Position numbers and translations under genes: made by a program. A stretch of 64,000 bases of DNA, taken from assembly GCA_036346205.1 (NCBI GenBank), contig JARFJB010001278.1:778501-842500 (forward strand), written 5' to 3'. The stretch's first letter is position 1; each line of letters opens with the position of its first letter. This document shows, one piece after another, positions 45,506-56,959 of the stretch. The DNA comes from Vesta saturnalis. Lineage: Eukaryota; Arthropoda; Insecta; Coleoptera; Lampyridae. The notes beneath the pieces were generated by a model that saw nothing but the letters and a program-made list of their open reading frames with translations, was not told the origin of the DNA and ran no database searches.

Positions 45506-46045
45506 ATTATGAATAGCGTATAATACGCCAGATAATTTTATGTTGAAACATAAGTAAAAAATTCTAGTACCATTTATTTGTTAACCCTCTGTTAATGGAG
45601 TTATTAACAGTCAAACTTGGAAACTTATTTGGATTGTAAAGGAGAAATACATTTAAATAACATCAATAACACATAATTCAACAAGTACAATAGATATTCC
45701 AGAACTAATCTTGTTATTTTAATCATTGCTTTATTTGTAATTTCATTTTTAAACATGCAAACACTTTGTCGCTCGTAAATTTTGAATATATTGCAACATC
45801 TCAACGAAACCAGGGTGATTTTTTTAACTTGCATCTCAGAAAGCAACAAGGTTTGTCATTAATGTCATTTATGAAAGTTTGAAGAGTAAATGTGTCACGT
45901 CTGAGCTTGAAACACTTTACATCATTATTGTTTCCTAGTTTATGTTCGTAGTTTTATTGTTCCTTAATTTTTCGTTGTACAGTTTCCTAAGTTTCGTGTT
46001 TATTGTTGTTGTTGATTAATAATCGTCTTGCGTTAAGAACATGTC
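45500..46045. other. Unassigned AT-rich stretch
   Basis: No gene seen. A (TTG)n-like run, TTATTGTTGTTGTTG, lies near 46001. Confidence 0.4.
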
Positions 46046-46049
46046 ATTT

Positions 46050-46451
46050 ACTTTTGCCTAGTATGCAAATATGCGTGTGATATTTGGCAAATGCCATTGC
46101 AATTCTCTCCGCGCTGCTACTTCAAATGCAGAAGGTTATCCTGCAAGGAGACATCCTGAGAATAACGTTTACCGACGGCTCTATAAGCTCTTGAGGGAAA
46201 TTTGGCGGTTTGCACTTTTTGGTGGTAACAGAGGTCGTCCACGCCAAGTATTGGTACACGAAGTCGAAGAAAATGCATTACACGAAGTGAATAATAAACT
46301 CGAAGCAAGTACCCGTTCTGTTGCTAGAAAACTTAATATCAGCCATACTTTAGTTCATCGGGTATTAAGGGAAAACAGTATAGGTCCTTACCACTTTCAA
46401 TTTGCCCATGGGTTGCTTCCTGAAGACTATCCGCGCCGAATAACACTTTGA
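46050..46451 (+). pseudogene. DUF4817-type transposase N-terminal half
   Basis: An open frame from 46071 encodes the first two DNA-binding modules: FGKCHCNSLRAATSNAEGY, YPARRHPENNVYRRL, then GRPRQVLVHEVEENALHEV, STRSVARKLNISHTLVHRVLR and PYHFQFAHGLLPEDYPRR. It stops at 46449-46451, where a mariner-like element in the opposite orientation begins, so the catalytic half is lost. It is related to the transposases at 7600 and 42075 but is a separate subfamily. Confidence 0.75.
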
Positions 46452-46454
46452 AGA

Positions 46455-47237
46455 TGGATCCTTCGGTGAGCATCTCTTCAGGTTTCGAAACAGGTAGAAG
46501 GCGCTGGCGAATACGCGGGATTAGGAACCAGTTCAAACCCGATTTCGTACAATTCTGCTTATGAAACTAAGGAAGTATGAGTAGGGGCATGGTCGTGATA
46601 GAGAATTCGTTCCTTCTTGAAATGCCGCCGTTTTTCTGCGATTTGGCAATCCCAAAACATGGAGGCAATAACCTTACCGACCATTGTTGCGTTTTTGGAC
46701 GCCTTGGAGCACTTTCACCCGGATAAACCCATTATTTCGACTGTTGCATGGACTCTGGTGTGTAGAAATGTATGCATGTTTCATCCATGGTTATGAATCG
46801 GCGCAAAAACTCCTTTGGATTTCGCGTAAACATTGCCAGATTCTGCTGGGAAGTCGTAACACGAATTCGTTTTTGGTCCACTGTTAGCAAACGCGGTAAC
46901 CATCGCGCGTAGAGCCTCTTCATACCCAAAATGTCGTGTCTGATATTGAACACACTGCCATACGACATCTTTGCGGTCTCAGCCAGCTCCTTTTCACTTT
47001 GAGGTCGCCCAATATAATATCGTAGATTTTTCCACGGTTTATGTTGTCTTTTGGGCGCCCAGATTGTTCAGTGTCATCGATGCTTGTACGGCCCCAATGA
47101 AAGTCAGAAAATCACTTTTTAACCATCTTCATCGACGGTGCAGATTGTACCTATCTAGCTTGGATTTGATTTCGGTTATTGTTTTCTTGCGTAAATAATA
47201 GTGTTTAATCAGGACACGTAACTCAGATTTTTCCATT
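46455..47237 (-). pseudogene. mariner transposase pseudogene
   Basis: The minus strand opens at 47237 with MEKSELRVLIKHYYLRKKTI, the usual mariner N-terminus. Frameshifted parts follow: TEQSGRPKDN, ELAETAKMSYGSVFNIRHD, then GMKRLYARWLPRLLTVDQK and NPKEFLRRFITMDETCIHFYTPES (first catalytic Asp). After more breaks come KVIASMFWDC and HDHAPTHTS (second Asp), then ELVPNPAYSPAP, where the third Asp position is lost. The end near 46460 abuts the DUF4817 fragment. It resembles the mariner subfamilies with the YSPDLAPSDF ending. Terminal repeats were not resolved. Confidence 0.85.
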
Positions 47238-47439
47238 TAAAAAAACACGGAAGTTGATTTCTTCTGACTGCTGTAACTTACAAATGCGTAAACAAAAATG
47301 GCTAAAATTTTGAAAAATGAAGCTTTTTGTGAATAGTTCACATTAGTGCATACTAACGCCATATGTTAGGATTATTCCAAACGTTTTGATCCACCTAGTT
47401 TATATATCTGAAATGGAAAAATTTTATGTACATAAAAAG

Positions 47440-47495
47440 ATTCCCCCGAATGGGATTCGAGCCCATGTCTTCTCGTTGACCAAGGATTTATATAC
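47440..47495 (-). mobile_element. tRNA-like SINE piece (copy A)
   Basis: The minus strand reads CCTTGGTCAACGAGAAG, then a T arm ATGGGCTCGAATCCCAT with a good box B. The box A side is replaced by the TA repeat. The same piece is present in copy B at about 52095-52148. Confidence 0.45.
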
Positions 47496-47496
47496 G

Positions 47497-47500
<4 letters not shown>

Positions 47501-47549
<49 letters not shown>
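47501..47549. repeat. (TA)n microsatellite (copy A)
   Basis: About 25 TA units. The equivalent in copy B (52152-52207) is a few units longer. Confidence 0.95.
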
Positions 47550-47553
<4 letters not shown>

Positions 47554-48260
47554 ATTGAGATGAAAATTATAACCTCAATGAATTATTAATTAAATAAATT
47601 ACCTCGACTAGGATATCAGGGGATAGGGTTCAATATAGTTCAGTATTAAAAAACAAACATTAAACGTTTATGTAAAGTTCTTTTGCAAAATAAATTCAAT
47701 TATGATTTTAATTAAATCTGGAATTGTGTATATTTTAACATTATTCAAACACATTGAGTCATCTGCAAAAATATAGCATGTTGTGCGCATGCGAATTTCC
47801 TTGACTTGAATGTATGTGTGCATCACATCCTGACTAAACAATAACGTTAATATAATTTCGGTAAGTATCTTTTTTCTTTTAAAATAATATTGAATCACTA
47901 TACAATCAATAAGTATTTGAACTATTTTCAGACTAGTATATAATTCACTTGCATCCTTTACATAAATACACAGAAAGAACTTATAATAATATTCAACGTA
48001 ACCTCAAATAAATGGATATTCATAGACTCACGTTAGTGTATTTTCTTTCACAGCTGATCTAATTTCCAATTCAAAGTAATTCGACTTCAGTTGACATTAT
48101 TGATCCACGGTGGAAGATCTACAGTATCATCATGTTGTGGATATGCTGCATAATTATTTACTTCATCGGTGGAGGTCTACAGCCCCAAAATACATAGGTA
48201 TGCTGCATCAATATTCGCTGTGTTACTTTTCCAAAAAGCACTTTAATTTATTTTATTATA
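47550..48260. other. Unassigned stretch within duplicated block (copy A)
   Basis: No gene is seen. This 700 bp lies between the TA repeat and the outer end of the copia LTR. It is repeated in copy B at 52208-52918. Confidence 0.4.
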
Positions 48261-49547
48261 TTAATAAATATAATAATTTATTTTCAGGTGATTGTATCCG
48301 AAAATACAATAATTTTATCTGTATTCAACTTTATTATGTACTTGTAACTTTCAATTTTTATTTCAATTAAAATAATAACTCAAAGGTAACTTGTAAAATA
48401 ATTTTAATTTAAACGAAATTGAAATAATTCAATTACATTGACTCGTATACCGATAATACATCACTTGGTATAACATTTACTTTAACCTTATTTTTATTTA
48501 CAATTTTAATTTCAATTGTTTAGTATTATAAAATTTTTAAGGTTATACGAACCACATGAACGATCTTAACATTGTATGTCAAGTGACATGTTCACATTTT
48601 AAAAATTACAAGAAAGTTATGAAAATTTTGTCACTTCCTTATATAGCTTCTGAAAACCACCAATCAGCTAACCAAATATTGTCAATACAAACATAACACA
48701 GCGTAATTCTCATTGGCTAATTATATTCAGAATTTTTGTATAGTAGTATTTTTACACATAACTTTCTTACAAGTGGACAGATCTTAAAAACCTAATTATT
48801 TTTGAATTCTATGCAAAATTTCCTTTCCACAGGTACCTCACAAGGCATATTTCCTTTAAAATTCCTGTTCTCCCTAAAATCCAACAAAAATGCAAATTTT
48901 CATAGACAAATTTATTGATATCTAACTTATTACACTTCCTATAGGAAAACTACAAACAGAAATGGATTCTATGACCCAAAATACATGGGGATTCACCAGT
49001 TACTAACACTTTTATGGTTTATGTTGAAAAATTCTATCTCAATCACTACGCTGAAACTCACCATAACCTGGATTCACAACTTTTATGCTTAAGTCAAATC
49101 TACAATGTTAATTTAAGTTCCCAATCACACTATTATGTAAGTTTATAACATAATATTTGTCCAATTTCACTTTCAAACTTGATAATTTCTATGAATCTTG
49201 TTAAATCTGTTCTGATTCACAACCTTTAACATGTTTTTTACTTATCTTACGTTGATTGATATATTTTAATTCCCTTTTGTTTTAGAATAGCAGCATATTA
49301 TGGTACCAGACTAGAATATCTTCATGCAAAATGGATTGCATGTATCTTATAAATGAAAATACTTATTTTACTATTCCGAAGATGATCGGAAACTAATATA
49401 ATGAAGAAATCTATTGTTCAGCCATGATTACACTTTTATACTTATGAAATCTGATTTTAATAGCTAACAACATGTCCTATAATTACATATGTATTTAGTT
49501 ATATGTTAATTTGTTCTTATGCAATTTGCGCTTTACATATGCGCTTA
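48261..49547 (-). mobile_element. copia 3' LTR (copy A)
   Basis: This lies downstream, in minus-strand sense, of the RNase H stop codon at 49663, after a purine-rich AGAGAAATGAG stretch. Landmarks shared with the solo LTR at 33085-34390 identify it as an LTR. A TATA-like TATAAAAGTG lies near 49435. Ends are approximate. Confidence 0.75.
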
Positions 49548-49662
49548 CTCATTTCTCTGGAAATTAATTTATGTTTAGTGCATCTCTTAATCTGAGCTTA
49601 TATCTCTCTTACGATGATATTTAGCTTAATAAATATCTCAATATATTAAAATGCGTTTTAAA

Positions 49663-50330
49663 CTAGCCCATGCTGACAGCCTGTTTTATTTTCCTACCAT
49701 TCTCAAATTTCACTTTTGGTAAGGGTTTTGTTAGAATATCTGATAATTGGCTGTCGAATAAAATAAAAATAGTACTTCGCATTAATGTGCTTAGTTTTTT
49801 TGTGGTTATCAAAATTGTTGTCTACACGCTTATCGAACGCCTTGTGTCAATGTCGCCCACAAAATATTTATCTGAATATGCTTCTAGTTCAAATTTATCT
49901 CCAGTATTGTATATTTCAATCCAAAATGTATCGTTCGCCTTAAATACCTAAAAATACCTTTTAACTGCGATCCAATGGATTTTATTTGGATTAAATAGGA
50001 AACGAGTAACTTGGCTTACATCAAACAATGTCTGGGCGTGTTATAATTTTTAATATCAATAAACAACCAGCTGCTTTCCTAAAAGGAATTTGATTCATTG
50101 CTTGGTTGTTATCTCCAGAAACAGTGTTTGGACTGTAAAATCACATTAGGGTCTTCAGGTACTGACGAAAGACTGCAATAATACATCGCAAACTTTTACA
50201 AAATCTTTGTAAGGTATCCTGTTTGAGTTAAAAACATGCTATTATTAACACAATCCCGTTTTATCTCAATTTCAATATAAAATGCAAGATTACAAAGGGC
50301 AATCTCAAATTTTTCTTAAGATCATAAATT
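49663..50330 (-). pseudogene. copia RNase H end (copy A)
   Basis: Broken minus-strand frames give NQIPFRKAAGCLLIL and TRPDI, then NPNKIHWIAVKRYFRYLRR, LEAYSDKYFVGDIDTRRS and ILTKPLPKVKFENG, ending at a stop at 49663-49665. This is the normal order at the C-terminus of a Ty1/copia polyprotein. RT should follow upstream, but here the sequence degrades into the noisy block at 50326. Confidence 0.75.
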
Positions 50331-51649
50331 TGAATTTTGGAGAAATATTTTAATACTAAATTTTAATTCAACCTTTTGGGAATTTAATTTTAAAAAACTT
50401 ACATTTTCTTTAACCGTTTGAAATATTTTAAAAATTTTATAATTTTTAATAATTTATTTTTAAGGGTATAATTTTTTAATTTGCTATAAACCCGAATATG
50501 TTAAACATAATAAAAATTATAATATATTTATTTTATAATTATTATTAATATTAAATTGCCTTGAATTAATTTAGGAAGAAATCTTAAATAAATTATAATT
50601 CAAAATTTCAAAGTATTACACAGACCCTTAGTATCATACTAACCTTGTGGAATTTCTTTTCATCAAACCTTTGCTTGGAAATTTTGAAATTTGCCTTTGA
50701 AACCCAATGGTTTTTTAATTTTAAAACCCGGTTTTCCTTTGGGTTTTATTAAAATTTTTTGGGTTTTTCAACGTGGAGTTTTCACAAATATCTTTTGTTT
50801 CCAATTTAAATGGTTAACGTTTTTATCTATTTCTTTAATTCTTAAAATTCTGTTTCCGTGGTTTTTTAATTAAATAACCGTTTTAAACCGGCATTTTCTT
50901 GTGATCAATTATGGTGAAAGTTTTTAAAAGAATTGCAATTTCCCCTGGTACTAAATTAAAGGTATCCTTAAGGAGAATTTTAAATAACTTTGACCAAAAC
51001 TCTTAAAGAAAACGGTTTTTTTGGTTGGAAAGGGTTTTTCCCGCAAGGGTATTTGGTTTACACGAAGCAAGGGAAATGAATTCAGGAAAATATAATCGAA
51101 CAAGTTAATTTTTTAAGAATAAATTAATAAAATTTAAAACAAAATTTAAAGTTTGGGTTTTTATCTTAATGATGGGTGCTGGGCTTGTAAAGGATTCCAA
51201 AATTAAACTTTGAGTGATTTCTTTAAAATTTTAGTTTGAAAAGGGTGAACGGGAAATTTACGCGGGATTTAAAGGAAACCCATTAAACCCATTGAATTTT
51301 TTTAACTTTAAGGAATAAGTGGGATTTTAAGAATTTCGTTCCTTTTTTATATTCTTTCGATTTGCATTTAACCATGCATGAGCAAAATTACCGATTTTCT
51401 TTTTGGACGCTAAACCTTTCAAAGGATAAACCCTTTTTATTTCCAGCTTGTTTGAAAACTCTTGGGGAAGAAATTTTTCATGCATCATCATTGTATTCCC
51501 AAAAATTTGATTTGCAATTTATTTGCATTCTTTGGGAATTTCTCCCCATTTTTTTCCATTTGCAAACCTAACCATTTCCCTGACCTTTTTATCCAAAAAA
51601 ATTCTTTTTTTGGAACAATTTGCCTACACATTTTGCTTAAGCCATCCTT
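50326..51649. other. Low-fidelity junction block between the two copies
   Basis: The first part (50326-about 51130) is a corrupted counterpart of 54988-56030: matches such as GTTTTCACAAATATCTTTTG, CTTCTTAAAATTC-like text and CCCGCAAGGGTA appear in the right order. The second part (about 51130-51649) is a corrupted counterpart of about 46400-46998: TACGCGGGATT, TTCGTTCC, GATAAACCC and ATGCAT. The differences are dominated by collapsed or expanded homopolymers and dropped bases. ORFs in this block are artefacts. Confidence 0.8.
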
Positions 51650-52147
51650 TTGAGGTCGCCCAATATAATATCGTAGATTTTTCCACGGTTTATGTTGTCT
51701 TTTGGGCGCCCAGATTGTTCAGTGTCATCGATGCTTGTACGGCCCCAATGAAAGTCAGAAAATCACTTTTTAACCATCTTCATCGACGGTGCAGATTGTA
51801 CCTATCTAGCTTGGATTTGATTTCGGTTATTGTTTTCTTGCGTAAATAATAGTGTTTAATCAGGACACGTAACTCAGATTTTTCCATTTAAAAAAACACG
51901 GAAGTTGATTTCTTCTGACTGCTGTAACTTACAAATGCGTAAACAAAAATGGCTAAAATTTTGAAAAATGAAGCTTTTTGTGAATAGTTCACATTAGTGC
52001 ATACTAACGCCATATGTTAGGATTATTCCAAACGTTTTGATCCACCTAGTTTATATATCTGAAATGGAAAAATTTTATGTACATAAAAAGATTCCCCCGA
52101 ATGGGATTCGAGCCCATGTCTTCTCGTTGACCAAGGATTTATATACG

Positions 52148-52151
<4 letters not shown>

Positions 52152-52207
<56 letters not shown>
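52152..52207. repeat. (TA)n microsatellite (copy B)
   Basis: About 28 TA units, at the position equivalent to 47501-47549. Confidence 0.95.
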
Positions 52208-52210
<3 letters not shown>

Positions 52211-52918
52211 TTGAGATGAAAATTATAACCTCAATGAATTATTAATTAAATAAATTACCTCGACTAGGATATCAGGGATAGGGTTCAATATAGTTCAGTA
52301 TTAAAAACAAACATTAAACGTTTATGTAAAGTTCTTTTGCAAAATAAATTCAATTATGATTTTAATTAAATCTGGAATTGTGTATATTTTAACATTATTC
52401 AAACACATTGAGTCATCTGCAAAAATATAGCATGTTGTGCGCATGCGAATTTCCTTGACTTGAATATATGTGTGCATCACATCCTGACTAAACAATAACG
52501 TTAATATAATTTCGGTAAGTATCTTTTTTCTTTTAAAATAATATTGAATCACTATACAATCAATAAGTATTTGAACTATTTTCAGACTAGTATATAATTC
52601 ACTTGCATCCTTTACATAAATACACAGAAAGAACTTATAATAATATTCAACGTAACCTCAAATAAATGGATATTCATAGACTCACGTTAGTGTATTTTCT
52701 TTCACAGCTGATCTAATTTCCAATTCAGAAGTAATTCGACTTCAGTTGACATTATTGATCCACGGTGGAAGATCTACAGTATCATCATGTTGTGGATATG
52801 CTGCATAATTATTTACTTCATCGGTGGAGGTCTACAGCCCCAAAATACATAGGTATGCTGCATCAATATTCGCTGTGTTACTTTTCCAAAAAGCACTTTA
52901 ATTTATTTTATTATATTA

Positions 52919-54209
52919 ATAAATATAATAATTTATTTTCAGGTGATTGTATCCGAAAATACAATAATTTTATCTGTATTCAACTTTATTATGTACTTGT
53001 AACTTTCAATTTTTATTTCAATTAAAATAATAACTCAAAGGTAACTTGTAAAATAATTTTAATTTAAACGAAATTGAAATAATTCAATTTACATTGACTC
53101 GTATACCGATAATACATCACTTGGTATAACATTTACTTTAACCTTATTTTTATTTACAATTTTTAATTTCAATTGTTTAGTATTATAAAATTTTTAAGGT
53201 TATACGAACCACATGAACGATCTTAACATTGTATGTCAAGTGACATGTTCACATTTTGAAAAATTACAAGAAAGTTATGAAAATTTTTGTCACTTCCTTA
53301 TATAGCTTCTGAAAAACCACCAATCAGCTAACCAAATATTGTCAATACAAACATAACACAGCGTAATTCTCATTGGCTAATTATATTCAGAATTTTTGTA
53401 TAGTAGTATTTTTACACATAACTTTCTTACAAGTGGACAGATCTTAAAAACCTAATTATTTTTGAATTCTATGCAAAATTTCCTTTCCACAGGTACCTCA
53501 CAAGGCATATTTCCTTTAAAAATTCCTGTTCTCCCTAAAATCCAACAAAAATGCAAATTTTCATAGACAAATTTATTGATATCTAACTTATTACACTTCC
53601 TATAGGAAAACTACAAACAGAAATGGATTCTATGACCCAAAATACATGGGGATTCACCAGTTACTAACACTTTTATGGTTTATGTTGAAAAATTCTATCT
53701 CAATCACTACGCTGAAACTCACCATAACCTGGATTCACAACTTTTATGCTTAAGTCAAATCTACAATGTTAATTTAAGTTCCCAATCACACTATTATGTA
53801 AGTTTATAACATAATATTTGTCCAATTTCACTTTCAAACTTGATAATTTCTATGAATCTTGTTAAATCTGTTCTGATTCACAACCTTTAACATGTTTTTT
53901 ACTTATCTTACGTTGATTGATATATTTTAATTCCCTTTTGTTTTAGAATAGCAGCATATTATGGTACCAGACTAGAATATCTTCATGCAAAATGGATTGC
54001 ATGTATCTTATAAATGAAAATACTTATTTTTACTATTCCGAAGATGATCGGAAACTAATATAATGAAGAAATCTATTGTTCAGCCATGATTACACTTTTA
54101 TACTTATGAAATCTGATTTTAATAGCTAACAACATGTCCTATAATTACATATGTATTTAGTTATATGTTAATTTGTTCTTATGCAATTTGCGCTTTACAT
54201 ATGCGCTTA
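52919..54209 (-). mobile_element. copia 3' LTR (copy B)
   Basis: Equivalent to 48261-49547. It differs by single-base homopolymer changes. Here it belongs to the pol remnant at 54325-55760. Confidence 0.75.
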
Positions 54210-54324
54210 CTCATTTCTCTGGAAATTAATTTATGTTTAGTGCATCTCTTAATCTGAGCTTATATCTCTCTTACGATGATATTTAGCTTAATAAATATCT
54301 CAATATATTAAAATGCGTTTTAAA

Positions 54325-55234
54325 CTAGCCCATGCTGACAGCCTGTTTTATTTTCCTACCATTCTCAAATTTCACTTTTGGTAAGGGTTTTGTTAGAATA
54401 TCTGATAATTGGCTGTCGAATAAAATAAAAATAGTACTTCGCATTAATGTGCTTAGTTTTTGTGGTTATCAAAATTGTTGTCTACACGCTTATCGAACGC
54501 CTTGTGTCAATGTCGCCCACAAAATATTTATCTGAATATGCTTCTAGTTCAAATTTATCTCCAGTATTGTATATTTCAATCCAAAATGTATCGTTCGCCT
54601 TAAATACCTAAAAATACCTTTTAACTGCGATCCAATGGATTTTATTTGGATTAAATAGGAAACGAGTAACTTGGCTTACATCAAACAATGTCTGGGCGTG
54701 TTATAATTTTTAATATCAATAAACAACCAGCTGCTTTCCTAAAAGGAATTTGATTCATTGCTTGGTTGTTATCTCCAGAAACAGTGTTTGGACTGTAAAA
54801 TCACATTAGGGTCTTCAGGTACTGACGAAAGACTGCAATAATACATCGCAAACTTTTACAAAATCTTTGTAAGGTATCCTGTTTGAGTTAAAAACATGCT
54901 ATTATTAACACAATCCCGTTTTATCTCAATTTCAATATAAAATGCAAGATTACAAAGGGCAATCTCAAATTTTTTCTTAAGATCATCAAAATTTGAGTTA
55001 TTGTAGATTTACATCCATTATAAGTCCAGCATCAACATATAAGGTTAACAACCCATTTTGATTATTTATTTGGTGACTAAACATACATTTTTCAGTCTCT
55101 AACTGTTTGAAGCCATATTCTGTAACAAATTTTATGAACGTCTTGTTCCAATAACGTTGTGATTGCTTTAGGCCGTATAATCTCTTCTTTAATTTGCATA
55201 TCAACACCGAACCTATGCTTACACAGCCTTTGGG

Positions 55235-55291
<57 letters not shown>

Positions 55292-55765
55292 CTTCTTGCA
55301 GATCACCATTTAGGAATGCAGTCTTAAAGTCAAATTGATATATTTTCAAATTTTTGGCAGCCGCTATTGACAGCAGCACCCTTAGACTATCATACCTGAC
55401 CACTGGTGGGCAGTTTTCTTTGTCATCAATACCTTTGACTTGAGAATACCTTTTTGCACAATGCCTTGCCCTGTTTTTGTGTACACCTCAACCTGGCTTG
55501 TATTTAATTTTATAAATCTCCGGGTAGTTTCGCTCTGTTGGAGTTTTCATTAAAATTTCTTTTGTTGCTTTCCAACGTGGTAGTTTTCACAAAAATATCT
55601 TTCTGTGCTTCCAACCTTTAAACCTGGAATTAAACGTTTGTTATCTATCTTCTTTAACTTCTTAAAATTCATGTGGCCCGTGCGTTTATTTAATAACATA
55701 ACCGAATTTATCACGCGACATTTTCTTGGTGATCATTATGTTGCTCGAAAAGTTTTTATAACAGA
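54325..55765 (-). pseudogene. Ty1/copia pol pseudogene (GAG-pre-integrase, RT, RNase H)
   Basis: Minus-strand order: a GAG-pre-integrase piece near 55685-55560 (GHMNFKKLKKIDN, then a CENYHVGKQQ-like zinc-binding end). Integrase is absent. RT starts about 55450 with PPVVRYDSLRVLLSIAA, FDFKTAFLNGDLQEAIY, a TA expansion at 55238-55289, then ICKLKKRLYGLKQSQRYWN and LTLYVDAGLI, where the catalytic YVDD is changed to YVDA. RNase H text and the stop at 54325-54327 match copy A. Frameshifts and the missing integrase show a dead element. The 3' LTR follows at 54209-52919. A 5' LTR was not found. Confidence 0.85.
55238..55289. repeat. (TA)n expansion inside copia RT
   Basis: About 26 TA units replace the codons after EAIY, where copia RTs normally have IYMxQPxG. 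The native ATATATATG of this motif probably seeded the expansion. Confidence 0.9.
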
Positions 55766-55885
55766 GATTAGACATCTTCACACCTGAAAGTACTAGACCA
55801 TTAACATGTATGACATATATGTAGTAATTTTTAAATGACACATTGGATTCTATAGCAACAACTGCTCCAACAGAAAACAATAGTT

Positions 55886-55998
55886 ATTTACCTAACTAGT
55901 TCGGAAAGTTAATTTTCCCGCATGGGTACTTTGTTTGCAACACGACCGCAGGGAGTGCGAATTCGGGAAAATATATTCCGAACAAGTTAGGTAGTTTT
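55886..55998. repeat. Imperfect inverted repeat
   Basis: CCTAACTAGTTCGGAAAG...TTTTCCCGCA (from about 55891) is mirrored by GCGAATTCGGGAAAAT...TTCCGAACAAGTTAGG (to about 55992). This may be a small fold-back element. It marks the upstream limit of recognisable copia sequence. Confidence 0.65.
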
Positions 55999-56028
55999 TT
56001 GTAACGAATAAATTAATAAAATTAAATT

Positions 56029-56051
56029 ATATATATATATATATATATATA
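56029..56051. repeat. Short (TA)n tract
   Basis: About 11 TA units. Confidence 0.9.
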
Positions 56052-56651
56052 ATGCATTTTAGTAGAACGTGAATTAAATAAAAAATGTAAAGGACTATAG
56101 TATTATTGGAAACAATAAATCGAATAAATATTTATCTCATTTTCATTATTATTTATTTTTGGTTAATGTTTAAAAAAATAAAACTGGGTTGGGGTAATGT
56201 TTCAATGCAAATAGGTTAGTTTTGATATTAAAGTGGTATTAAAACTTACTTTGAGAGAGTTTAAAGCTTCCGCATTTATTGATGTATTTTTATTTATTAT
56301 ATAATTTGTGCAGAATGTACAATACTTTGTATATAAACATTTCCTTAAGTGAATGTAGTATAGAATATATGCATGCGTGATTTTGTTTTTAACGTCTTAA
56401 CCGAATAGGAGTAGAAAAAAATTCTTATTTATCTAAAATGCCGGCAAATCTTACTTTTGTTACATAACACCTTCATCCACTTGTAACTTGAAGCACGGTA
56501 CTCGCATTTGGATCGTACCGTAAACATCCTCCTCCTGAGTAATAGCAATCATTTACTACGCGCTCATTGAATACTACAGTATCTGTTTGTCTTGTTAACC
56601 AAATATAAATACATCCCGTTGAAGTTTTATTGGATTTTTACTGGTCAAATA
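56052..56651. other. Unassigned AT-rich stretch
   Basis: No coding or RNA feature recognised. Confidence 0.4.
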
Positions 56652-56959
56652 CAGTGTGTCCCAAAAGTTTGGAAACGCTCAATTATCTCAGTTATTTGTA
56701 AAGTGACATAGATGAAAATTGGGAAGTTTTTCATAAGCTATCGATTGAAAAATACAAAAACATCTAATCTTCTGACAAAGAATTTATTGCAAAATTGTTT
56801 TAAAAAAATTACGAAACTATATACTATGTAATAAATTAAATGTTCAAAATGTCTTCCTTGGTAAAATGCTAGGTGGTAGTAAAATTTTTCGATAACCTTG
56901 TGAACCATATTTTTGTAGTAAGATCACCAATTTGTATCCGTTGTCTTATCGTCGAGGTT

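Larger units (their letters stand above)
46999..50325. repeat. Copy A of a 3.3 kb duplicated block
   Basis: The sequence from 46999 (TTGAGGTCGCCCAATATAAT) to 50325 recurs at 51650-54987 with near identity. The offset is 4651 at the left and 4660 at the right. The differences I see are mostly one-base changes in homopolymer length, TA-tract length and a few substitutions. The block contains the mariner 5' end, a tRNA-like SINE piece, a TA repeat, a copia LTR and the RNase H end. Confidence 0.95.
51650..54987. repeat. Copy B of the 3.3 kb duplicated block
   Basis: Near-identical to 46999-50325. On its right it continues cleanly into the rest of the copia pol gene (54988-55760), whereas copy A continues cleanly on its left into the mariner gene. 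Each copy thus has one good and one noisy flank. Confidence 0.95.

Noticed and set aside
50691..51649. Plus-strand ORFs in the junction block
   Set aside because: The DNA is a corrupted duplicate of flanking sequence. The ORFs have no motif and depend on probable base-calling errors.
46999..54987. The two 3.3 kb copies as paired LTRs of one giant element
   Set aside because: Each copy already contains an LTR plus RNase H end and a piece of mariner gene, and the inner flanks are garbled versions of the outer flanks. This fits a duplication or assembly error rather than an element.
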